From NCBI GenBank assembly GCA_030247885.1, contig JAPDRO010000011.1:744001-808000 (forward strand): 64,000 nucleotides of DNA, in the 5' to 3' direction. Position numbers and translations under genes: made by a program. Shown one piece after another: positions 10,406-19,718 of the stretch (within the stretch, counting starts at the first letter, position 1; each line of letters opens with the position of its first letter). Source of the stretch: Taxawa tesnikishii (nom. ined.). Its lineage: Eukaryota > Ascomycota > Dothideomycetes > Dothideales. Below the pieces are notes generated by a model that ran no database searches, was not told where the DNA came from, and saw nothing but the letters and a program-made list of their open reading frames with translations.

Positions 10406-11984
10406 ATGGCTCGCTCTGTACAGGTTCAACAGAAGCTCCACAGGCTGGATGCCGACCAGTTGGACGTAAGCGCAGAACGCTCTCTTGTTTGTCACTAGCA
10501 GTCTAACGTTGTTAGATCATTGTCATCGGCGCCGGTCTGGGCGGCCTTGGAGCGGCAATCTCGCTCCTGTTAGCTGGTCACCGCGTCCACGTGCTAGAGT
10601 CTGCATCTCAAATCGCCGAGATAGGCGCCGGCATCCAAGTGCTACCCAACAGCTCGCGCGTCTTGATCCAATGGGGCCTCGAAGACAAACTCAAGCGCTA
10701 TGCAACATGCCCTAAGCAAGCAAACATGCTAGGTTGGAAAGGAGACAACATCTCGTTCATGGACTTTGTGGGTGCGAGCGCGGAATACGGAACGCCGTTC
10801 TGGGACTTCCATCGCGCAGATCTGCACCGGAGCTTGTTGGAGAGAACGGAGGAGCTGGGAGGCACGTTTCAGATCAATTCAAGGGTAGTGGATGTCGAGT
10901 TCTCGGAAGAGGGTGACGGTTCGGCGACAGTTGTGCTTCAAACAGGAGAGAGGCTACACGCGGACCTAGTGGTGGGAGCGGACGGACTGCACTCGCGTTG
11001 CAGAGAGATATTGCTGGGCAAGCCCAGCCCACCTACCCCGACCGGAGATCTTGGTTAGCTTCATGCAAAACGTCTGCGAAGATATGTTGGAGCTGACAGT
11101 GATCGTGCAGCATACAGACTGCTGCTGAACACCCAGGACATGGCAAAAGACCCGGAACTGGCACCGTTTCTTGACGGCCACGAAGTCAGGTACTGGATGG
11201 GCCCTCAAGCACATGCAGGCAAGTTCAGTGACGTCTGCATCTGCGACAACATCAGCTAATGCCAATGACAGTAAACTACGTGCTCCGCAATGGAGAGCTT
11301 TTCAACATGGTCTTGCTCGTACCGGACGACATGCCGGCCGGTGCTACAACGCTCCAAGGCAACGTCGAAGAGATGCGCGCTTTCTTCAAGGACTGGGATC
11401 CCCGGATTCCCAAATTGCTCAACCTCTGCCAGTCGGTGCAGAAGTGGAAACTGTGCTATAGACCCGGCCTCGAAACCTCATGGTCGCATCCGAGCGGCAC
11501 ATTCGCTCTTCTGGGAGACGCCGTGCACGCCACACTGCCCTACTTGGCGTCTGGTGCAGGCATGAGTCTGGAGGATGGCATGACGCTGGGTCTGTGTTTT
11601 GCACGCCTCCGCAGCCGGTCAGCACAAGAGAAGAAGCTGGCGCTGCGGGTATACGAAGCCTGCAGGCGCGAGCGCACAGAGAGCATTGTCGAGCGGGGAA
11701 ATGTGCAGCAAATGTTGTATCATTTGGACGATGGCAAGGAGCAGAGGGCGCGGGATGAGCGTTTCAAAGCCTTCGGCGAGGTAGAGAAGAAGATTAGGGA
11801 GAGTGGTGGCAGGGCGGAGGACATCTTGCTACCCGAAGGACTGATAGGGGGCACAGATCCGTTGGTCTGGAGGAGGAATGGAGTAGGCAGGTGGTTGCTG
11901 AACTTTGATTGTTTGGCCGACGTGGATGCTCACTGGCCGTTGAGGGAGGAGTTTGGGACTGAGCCAGCGAGGGCTCAGCTGTAG
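10406..11984 (+). CDS. hxnX: FAD-dependent monooxygenase, salicylate-hydroxylase type, HxnX-like
   Basis: Group A flavoprotein hydroxylase, 472 residues, clean frame over four exons. Introns 10466-10515, 11054-11110 and 11219-11271; the last uses a GC donor (GCAAGT). Motifs: GxGxxG in VIGAGLGGLGAAIS, DG motif VVGADGLHSRCR, and GD motif LLGDAVHATLPYLASGAG. It would use NAD(P)H and O2 to hydroxylate, possibly with decarboxylation, an aromatic acid. In the A. nidulans pathway HxnX converts 6-hydroxynicotinate to 2,5-dihydroxypyridine; assigned here by fold and neighbours. It is convergent with the amidase, stops only 56 bases apart. Without the cluster it would be called a salicylate hydroxylase-like enzyme. 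Confidence 0.85.
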
Positions 11985-12040
11985 ATTGGCTTGACGCTAT
12001 TGGCGTAATGGCCTTGTGAAGCCCCTAACAATACAAAATC

Positions 12041-13989
12041 CTATCCTTGCTTCAGTATCTGCTCTACCACTTTCGCCGCCCCTAGCACCTTCTCCTCTTC
12101 TAACCGCTTTCCGACAATCTGCACGCTGATGAACATACCATCCGTAGTCTCGGGATCGTATAGCGCCCAATTCCACCCATCGAGATCGTTCCTCGCCACA
12201 TACCCCTCCACGCTCTCACGCTTCCCCATATCGACTGCCTTGTCCACCCTCCCAGCTGGCAACACACACGCAGAGTAGTCGAGGAAGTTCCACACCTTGG
12301 TGTATCCTACCCATCTGCAACCCCTGTGCGGGACCGCTGGATGCGGCATGGTTGGCGTGAGCAGGATATCCGCTTGGCGCCCGCTAGTGGGTGATCGCAG
12401 ACGTTGCCATTTGTCCAAGTAGGCCTTCTGCGCGGCCTGTTTGGCTCGGTTGAGCTGCCAGTACGCGTAGACCGAGATTGCAGGCCCGCGGTTCACGAGC
12501 GCGGCGACGTGCGGAATGTAGGGCTCACCGCCTGCTGAGACGTCGCGGCGAACGTCTTCGCCACCGTCGGCGGTGTAGTATTGGTCCTGCAGAGTGATAA
12601 GTCTCAACGGCAACAGGTGTGTAACAGGCTATGTGAGGATGGTGGACGAGGTTGGGTGTCGGAGGAACACAACTGACCATGATGTTGATGCACTCCTGAT
12701 GTCCGTTGCTATCCCACTGTACCACTTCATGGCCTGCTTTCTCCAATTTTGCGGCGACTTCTCTGACCACGCGCTCGATGGGCGGATGGACTTTGACGAC
12801 GCCGTCGTCGACGAGCAAACCAATGACCAAAGGCCGAGATTGCACTTGCCGGTACGCTTCTTCCCGCCACGGCAAAGGGTGGACTTTGGGATCTAGATCC
12901 CATGGCGCCGCATCGATTACCGCTTTCGTGACGAGGCGCAGGGAGTTCAGACTTCGCGTCATTGGTCCGACAACCGAGGGAACGTGTTCCTGGCCCTCTG
13001 TCGAGACGGGCACGCCTAGGTAGGGCATGCGACCGCTCTGGAATCCAGAAAGTCAGCGATGTTCTGCGAAGGACAGGTAACGGATGAGATTGGCACTCAC
13101 GCTGGGCTTGAGAGCGTAGAGTCCGAGCATGTGTGACGGGATTCGCACACTACCTCCGATATCCGTCCCCCAGCCCACCAGCGAGCCATGCTGGGCGAGA
13201 AGAGCGCTCTCGCCGCCCGTCGAGCCACCAGGGGTGAAGGCTGGATTCAGTGGGTTCGTCGTCAGGCCCCAGAGCGGATTTTCTGTCTCGCACCTGAGAT
13301 GCGTCAGGATTTCTCCAACGACCCGGCTAAGGTGATACTTGGGCACCGTACTCACCACATGATGCTCTGTGGCAAATTCGTCTTCGCTATAAAGATGGCA
13401 CCCATCCCCTTCAGGAGAGCTACGATCACGGCGTCTTCGTCGGCGGGCTGGAACGTCCGTCCTACATAGCCGAGCGTGGTATCGTAGCCTCTGACGTTGA
13501 ATTGGTCCTTTACTGTCATGACCACGCCGTGGAGAGGTCCGATGGGCTTCCTGTGTTCGGCATAGTAGGCGTCGAGGTCGCGGGCTTGCTTGAGGGCGTC
13601 ATCAAACATGACTTCGGTCAGACAGTTCGTCTACGATTGGTTCAGTAACGCTGTCTCCGTGGCAGTATGATGGACGGCACCACACCTTCTGGTGCGCCTC
13701 TGCAGCTCTGTGCTGGCATTAGATCTACCTTATGGCGCGGCAGATAATCGAGCGAGGCTTACTTTCGTACATAGGCTGAGACTACATCGTACGCCGTCAA
13801 CTCGCCATTAGCGATCCGATCGACCAGCTCCTCTGCATCGTCGACTGCGGTGATGCTCTCATCTGTCTGTCCGGCTTTTTGCAGAATATACGGCTGGAGA
13901 GCAGCCGCTTGAATCTTCCTCTTCCGCAGGACTTTAGTCAGCCAGGCTGGCTCTCCGTTCTGTAGTTCTCCGTTCTGTAAGCCTGTCAT
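12041..13989 (-). CDS. hxnN: Amidase (amidase-signature family), HxnN-like
   Basis: Ser-cisSer-Lys amidase of 540 residues. Six exons; introns 13708-13762, 13631-13685, 13294-13355, 13038-13100, 12587-12677. The second exon is only 22 nt (13686-13707, reading AAEAHQK across its borders). Visible: catalytic Lys in VMTVKDQFNV, Gly/Ser-rich GGSTGGESALLAQHG, nucleophile region GWGTDIGGSVRIPSH, and ILLTPTMPHPAVPH near the C terminus. It resembles fungal acetamidases and fatty-acid amide hydrolases. HxnN deamidates alpha-hydroxyglutaramate in A. nidulans nicotinate breakdown; that role is inferred. It is divergent from the phenol-hydroxylase-type gene across 489 bases. Confidence 0.88.
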
Positions 13990-14478
13990 GGTGTGTTTGA
14001 TGATGCTGAAGGTGGAAGAGCGCCATGGCTGGTTGATCTACACCAAATACTGATCCAGTTGCGTTGGACTGCCGACCTCGGATGAACTCGGTGTCTGCGG
14101 GAGTTGACCTACCCTACGGGGAGTGGTCACGTTGACAAGCTTCCTTAACGGGAAGTCTTATCAAGGGCTCGGTGTGGGGCAACGTGCTCACTCTTCACCC
14201 CCACCTTTCGACTCCTCCGCCTGCTTGGCCGCGGCGAGACACACAACACACGAACATGAACTCCACTATTCTAGTCGCCATCGTGGTGAAGGTCGGCAAC
14301 ATCCACAATGGGGGAGTTGCTCTATGGTCCGATCAATGGCGCCATTTTCGACATGTCTGAATCAACTCAACTTCGAGATATTCTGCTATATCCAGCTGCT
14401 GGCCCTGGAGAGGGTAGCACGCATACTCGACACTCAACTCTCACTGCCTGAAATAACAGAAAGAGCAAAAATACCAGG
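13990..14478. promoter_or_regulatory. Shared divergent promoter, hxnN-like / hxnV-like
   Basis: 489 bases between two start codons. A TTATCA (HGATAR on minus) lies at 14158-14163, and a perfect 12-bp palindrome AATGGCGCCATT at 14335-14346. Neither is shown to be bound by anything; the palindrome is the most symmetric element in the cluster's intergenic DNA that I saw. Confidence 0.5.
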
Positions 14479-16566
14479 ATGTCACCAGGAGTTCTGGCCT
14501 CAGAGCCACAGTCCAACGGGCTGCCCATGAACGATGTTGTTGTTGTGGGTGCCGGTCCCGCAGGATTGATGCTGGGGTGCGTGCCGTATGCTCATCTCGC
14601 GCGCACCAGAAAGCTAACAAAGGCGCGGCTACAGGGCCAACCTCGTGAGGTTTGGCATAAAGACCACAGTCTTGGACGACAGGCCAGACAAGACATCGAC
14701 AGGGAGAGCAGATGGACTGCAGCCGAAGTCGATCGAGACACTACGCCAGATGCGCTTGGCGGATTCACTGCTGCAGCGAGGAGTCAAGATCTACGACATC
14801 TGCTTCTGGGTACCGCTCTCGAGTCTCTGAGTGGTGGTGAGGACACGGCCAAGCTGACGTGAGGCACAGAGTTCGACATCTACCACCCCTTTGCACCGGA
14901 CGGGCCGGGAAGTGCATTACCCTCCAGTTGTCGATGTTCTAGAACCTTATATTCTCCTTGTCCACCAGGGCATGGTAGAGGAGTTGTTCCTGGACGACAT
15001 GAAAGCGCGAGGCGTGGAGGTAACCAGGAACTCACCTTTCGTCAGTTACAATCGAAACGCAAAAGACGGATCTCTCGAAGTGGTTTCTCGAGACACATAC
15101 AGCGAGGCCGAGAAGACCCTGCATACGAAATACCTGGTGGGAACAGACGGTGCACACTCGCAGGTCAGGAAGTGCATACCGGATGCCAGACCTGTAGGCG
15201 CGTCTTCGGACGCTATCTGGGGTGTCTTGGACGGTGTTATTGAGACAGACTTTCCGGACCTCTGGAGCAAGGTTGTCGTTTACTCCGAGGAACACGGCAA
15301 TGTTCTTTGCATCCCTCGCGAGCGCAACATGACAAGATTGTACATTGAGCTCAAGTCCGAGTCTGGTGCACCCGTCTCAAAAGCGGAAGCAACACAGAGC
15401 TTCGTCATGGCGCGGGCCAGGGAGATAATGAAGCCATACAGTTTGAGGTGGGAGAGTGTTGGTAAGTCATGCCGCCCGAGCTGTTGTCGAACCCTCGTTG
15501 ACAGCTTTGCAGAGTGGTTTGGCATCTACGTGATCGGCCAACGTGTTGCAAACCGCTTCACGGATGACGCTCAGCAAGTATTCATTGCTGGAGATGTGGG
15601 TGATGTCCGCGTGGGTTTGGTTGCCATGACTGACAGCCGCAGGCCAGCCACACGCACTCTCCAAAGGCAGCGCAGGGTATGAACACTTCAATGCACGACA
15701 CTTTCAACCTGGCATGGAAGCTCAATCTCGCGGTCCGCGGACTCGCTAAGCCCCACCTTCTCGCGACATACGAGCACGAACGGCGAAAGATTGCCCAAGA
15801 TCTGATCAACTTTGACTACGAGCACGCGAACGCCTTCCACGCCGGAGACGCAGAAGCCCTGGCACAGAACTTCCAAACCAATGTCCGGTTCATCTCCGGC
15901 GTCGGCGCCGAATACGGCCCAAACGTTCTGAACCAACCTCTGCAGAGCCCCAGCACAGGACTTCGACCAGGCTGTCTCCTCACGCCGGCCAGGGTGACCC
16001 GTTACGTCGACGCCAACCCCGTCGACATCCAGCTCGACGTCCCCATGCTTGGACAGTTCCGCGTCTACTTCTTCTGCCGCAACGTGCACGCCGTAGCACC
16101 CTTCCTCAACAGCGTCTGCTCGCACGTCTCAACCTCGTCATCCTCCGTCCTGGCCAGCATCACCGCAGCCGCCAAAGTCTCGTACGCGAGTCAAAGGCCC
16201 GCGCCAACGGAGTCGGACGCCTTCATCCAGCCAGGGCGGTATACTGCCGCGAGCGACGTCTTCACATACGCCCTCGTCACGACAATGCCCAAAGCTGAAC
16301 TCGAGATTGCGCATCTGCCTCCATTGCTGCAGGCTAGTCGCTGGACCGTGTACCTGGACGATGTCCCCAAGCAGGATACCAGGGGCCAGCTGTGCACAGA
16401 GAAGTGGCTGGGCGGTGTGCAAGACGACGAAGTTGCGATTGTAAATGTCAGACCGGATGGGTATGTGGGTAGTGTCGGTCGCTGGAGGGATGCGTGTGGT
16501 GCTGCGAGTGCGGAGGCGGCGGCGAACTGGTTGGATGATTACTATGGCGGGTTCTTAAAGGCGTAG
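14479..16566 (+). CDS. hxnV: FAD-dependent monooxygenase, phenol 2-monooxygenase type, HxnV-like
   Basis: Group A flavoprotein hydroxylase of 623 residues in five exons, no frame break. Introns 14577-14634, 14810-14869, 15462-15512, 15596-15642. Motifs: [37 protein letters not shown] motif [15 protein letters not shown] motif [19 protein letters not shown], and a C-terminal thioredoxin-like domain typical of phenol hydroxylase dimers. HxnV hydroxylates a dihydroxypyridine intermediate in the A. nidulans pathway; the same is inferred. An internal ATG at 14527 ([10 protein letters not shown]) is an alternative start; 14479 adds 16 residues. Last cluster member on the right. Confidence 0.88.
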
Positions 16567-16829
16567 AGACGCTTCGTAGGTACGTGTTCGTGCGACGCGG
16601 GAAGTGGTTGGGTTGGGTTGGGTGTGTCATCGTGGTGCGTAAGGGCATTTCATGGCGCCTTCTGTCAAAATCCTTGGGATTGCGAGATAGCACAGCTGGC
16701 TCTGCAGATGGTCCTATCCAAGGGGCTGCTTTCAGCGCCCGATTGGCTTTCCACCTCATGTAGCCTATAATCGCACTACATGCGGACCTGGGATTGTCAT
16801 TGCTGCCTTGAGATGGAAAAATTCCCGCT

Positions 16830-16873
<44 letters not shown>

Positions 16874-17062
16874 ACTGCTCACATACACGGCTCGGTCTGA
16901 TGCACCCGAGACAATGTATCCGTCTGCGTACGACACGTACAACGGGTTCAGACTGTTCTCATCAAGCGCACAGTAGCTCGTCTAAGGACTGTCTCCTTAA
17001 TCCATCGTTGGTCGTTTGTTCGTTTTGCATTCAAATGATTCATAACTAGGAGCTCGGAAACC
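16567..17062. other. Intergenic between two converging genes, with a TC microsatellite
   Basis: About 500 bases between the stops of the hxnV-like gene and the lipase gene. Contains the (TC)19 tract described separately; nothing else recognised. Confidence 0.5.
16833..16870 (+). repeat. (TC)19 microsatellite
   Basis: Perfect dinucleotide run of 38 bases in the intergenic 3' region, preceded by AT-rich sequence. Confidence 0.97.
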
Positions 17063-18694
17063 TCAGGTCTCCGGTGCTACGTGTATCTCCCAATATTTCA
17101 TGATACCCTTCGGCATGCTTTTCTTTTGCTCCTCGGTCCTCGTGTCCTTCCCATACGCCTCATGCGTGACACCTTGTGCCAGAACACCCTCCCTCGTGCC
17201 ATTTCTCAAGAACTCTATGAAATCCATCGAAATTTTCACATACTCCCTCAATCCCTCATGCACATCGATCGTCGCGCCCGTGGTCCAAGACAGCAGGAGC
17301 GGTTCGATAAGCGGTGCATCGGTGACACTGGGGTGGCTTGTCTTCAGACTGGTCGCGAACCAACTGGATCCCACACGTTTCAACACGTCTTTGACCAAAT
17401 TTCGGACAGTGTCGAAGTGCGGGCTGCCGAAAAAGACGGTGATTGTCTTGGACCACGAGTCAGAGTGTACGACCAGGATTGGGACATCAATGTCGGTGTT
17501 TAGACGACCGCTGCTTTTACCAGGATCGAGGATGATGCCGCCAATCGCTGGATTTGAGTCGGAAGTTGCGCCTTTGAGGGCCTGAAGTGCACCAGTCGCG
17601 CCAAAGGAGTGACCGGCGAGAACGGTTTGCGAGATGTTGAGGCAATTTTCCCATTGAGCAAGGTCACGGCCTTCTTTCCGTGGGTTTGACTTGAAGATTT
17701 CCTCTCCTTTTCCTTCGTTGAGGGAACGCAGAATGGCATACGTCTCCTTGATCTCCGCTTCTCGGAAAGCGAGTTGCTGGAACTTGATGTCTTCTGACTC
17801 GAAAGCCGGATCGAAGCGCACTTCCTTCTCGCTGAGCTTCATGACTTTCTTCTGTTCTCCATCCTTTTTCATGACCACCGACCCGGGCCCGCTACCGTCT
17901 CGATGTTCAATTGCTGCAACAACAACGCCGCGACTGGCCAGCTCACCGCAGTAGGCCGTATAGTCCGTCCGGGAAGTGGTGTCGCCATGCGACATGACAA
18001 CCACCGGGAACTTCTCCCCATCTTTCCCGTCCCCAGACTGATAGAGAGGCACGTCAACCTTCGCTGGGATCTTAATCCCACTCGCCAGAGCCCACAGCGC
18101 AAACGTAAAGACTGATCGCGAAACGAAGTTGTTGAAATGAGCAGCCCTCGCATATCCCTCGGCGGTCACACTAACTGGCTTGGAAATCCAAGGATGGTTC
18201 GCTCTCGCTCTCGCTCCTTTCACAGCGGGATAGTACAACGTGAACAAGACCGTTTCCAGTTCAAATGCCGGCTTGCCGTCCTTCTTGAACACGGTCTCGG
18301 TGATCTTCCGCGGTTCCCGAACCGGCACCTCGACGTCCACCGCCCCGACTTCGTACGGACCTGTATATCGTGGCAGTCTCGACGCAAACAACGGAGATCC
18401 AATTAGGGAGCAGTAGAGGACGTATAATCCGACGAGAGACCAGAATGCGTATCCTATCGTGAGCCTTGGCCGAACTAATACCGCCAGTCGCTGCAGCAGC
18501 GCCTCCCACCGAGGCTGCGTACTCCGTAGCCATTTCGGTCCGCTGTCCATCCTTCTACTACTGCTATCTTCCACTGGCCCAGGGTTCAGCAGTGGTAGAG
18601 GCTCATCCGGGTCTTCCAGATTGTCAGTGTAGTTATCGTCGTCGGTCAGTGATTGAAGTTCTAAACCGTCGTGATAGGGCGATGCCTCTGGCAT
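17063..18694 (-). CDS. Platelet-activating-factor acetylhydrolase-like membrane lipase
   Basis: Intronless, 543 residues. Alpha/beta-hydrolase of the PAF acetylhydrolase isoform II family (removes short sn-2 acyl chains from phospholipids). ATG at 18694 (MPEASPYHDGLEL); the frame extends four codons upstream only via non-ATG codons. A membrane segment near residues 85-105 (AFWSLVGLYVLYCSLIG) follows an acidic N-terminal cytosolic tail. FPVVVMSHGDTTSRTDY gives the oxyanion region and VLAGHSFGATGALQ the nucleophile Ser (about residue 363). Asp/His partners are probably in IILDPG and in the late TSHPSVTD segment. Located just outside the catabolic cluster, on the opposite strand from hxnV; no reason to link it to that pathway. 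Confidence 0.85.
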   Translation of the reverse strand: MPEASPYHDGLELQSLTDDDNYTDNLEDPDEPLPLLNPGPVEDSSSRRMDSGPKWLRSTQPRWEALLQRLAVLVRPRLTIGYAFWSLVGLYVLYCSLIGSPLFASRLPRYTGPYEVGAVDVEVPVREPRKITETVFKKDGKPAFELETVLFTLYYPAVKGARARANHPWISKPVSVTAEGYARAAHFNNFVSRSVFTFALWALASGIKIPAKVDVPLYQSGDGKDGEKFPVVVMSHGDTTSRTDYTAYCGELASRGVVVAAIEHRDGSGPGSVVMKKDGEQKKVMKLSEKEVRFDPAFESEDIKFQQLAFREAEIKETYAILRSLNEGKGEEIFKSNPRKEGRDLAQWENCLNISQTVLAGHSFGATGALQALKGATSDSNPAIGGIILDPGKSSGRLNTDIDVPILVVHSDSWSKTITVFFGSPHFDTVRNLVKDVLKRVGSSWFATSLKTSHPSVTDAPLIEPLLLSWTTGATIDVHEGLREYVKISMDFIEFLRNGTREGVLAQGVTHEAYGKDTRTEEQKKSMPKGIMKYWEIHVAPET

Positions 18695-18940
18695 ATCGCG
18701 GCGCAAGAATTGGAAATAGGAAAATAGAAAAGACCAAAGAAGGAACCCAGAGGCTTATAGATGATGATTAATGATGTGGGTATCTGGTTGATGGGCGTAG
18801 GTTAGTTGAACGTTGTGCTACAGGAACCGCCACCAGATGACGTCAGCTGGTTTCGCCAAGGTTAGAGTGTCACAGACAACAAAGTGAGTGTTGCGTTTCT
18901 TCATAGTCATGTCCGCTTCGTCTTCCGTCTTCAGCAAGTA

Positions 18941-18968
18941 GCAGACAGCAGACAGCAGACAGCAGACA
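18941..18968 (+). repeat. (GCAGACA)4 heptanucleotide repeat
   Basis: Four perfect 7-bp units in the downstream end of the doubtful small gene below, just outside its stop. Confidence 0.9.
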
Positions 18969-18972
18969 GGGC

Positions 18973-19389
18973 TTATAAATCCTGTGCTTCGAGATATACA
19001 GCCATGTCTCCCATTCTCGTTGCATCAAAGCCATCAAAGACATAAAGCCATCTGCTTGCCCAAGATCGTGTACCGTCCACGCCATTCGTGCGCATAAACC
19101 ATGGGGCCTTCCGGGCCATCTGTACCATGCCCGCGGCTACTGTCATTTCAACCGCAGCAACCAGTACACACGGGAGGACCCATTTCCCCAGCTTCGTACC
19201 AAGCTGTCGCTCGCACTCGTCGGCAGCGTTCGACACCGCTGCAGAAGCCGGCTGCCCCAACTCTCACCGCAAGTCTCGGCACCCCGTTACTGTGCGCCAG
19301 TAAGATTTCGGTTTCCTGCATCTACTGCAAACGCTCCTTTCCTCGATCAAGTCCTGAGTGCTGTCCTTCTGCAGTCGAATGGGAGCCAT
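18973..19389 (-). CDS. Doubtful small hypothetical membrane protein
   Basis: Not recognised. ATG at 19389 opens MAPIRLQKDSTQDLIEE with a C-x2-C pair (CSRCRKPK), reaching YWRT; a 39-nt GT-AG intron (19252-19290) would join it in frame to PASAAVSNAADECERQ and one predicted membrane helix (WVLPCVLVAAVEMTVAAG), ending YLEAQDL, 125 residues in all. The intron is shorter than all others in the window and the region is otherwise gene-poor, so this may not be real. A 52-nt alternative acceptor breaks the frame. Confidence 0.3.
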
Positions 19390-19718
19390 GGTAAGGAAGG
19401 ATAGAATAGATCCGAGGTCCTGTCCCCTCGGCAACGAAGCTTTCGACCTCTCCTCGGAAGACACCACCACAAGTCCGCATGAAGTGTGCTGCATTCAAAG
19501 TAGATCAAGCGTCCAAAGTCTTAGCACGCTCGGTGTTTCTGCCCGATGGACTTTTCAGGAACAGAAGCTGGGGACCATGCACGGCCAAGGGAAATCACAA
19601 AACAAGATTTCATACATACAATGAAGTGAAGCAACCCCGTCGCCGTGCTTTTCCCCGCGGTCCTCCAGATTTGTACAATTTTTTCCCGCCAAACATACAC
19701 GACCGGAGCCACGCATGC

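Noticed and set aside
1054-16566. Secondary-metabolite biosynthetic cluster
   Set aside because: Many oxidoreductases plus a regulator and transporter look like one, but there is no polyketide synthase, peptide synthetase, terpene synthase or prenyltransferase, and the enzyme set matches nicotinate catabolism step by step.
18973-19389. Firm call of a small membrane protein gene
   Set aside because: Needs a 39-nt intron, shorter than any other here, and has no family match; kept only as a low-confidence feature.
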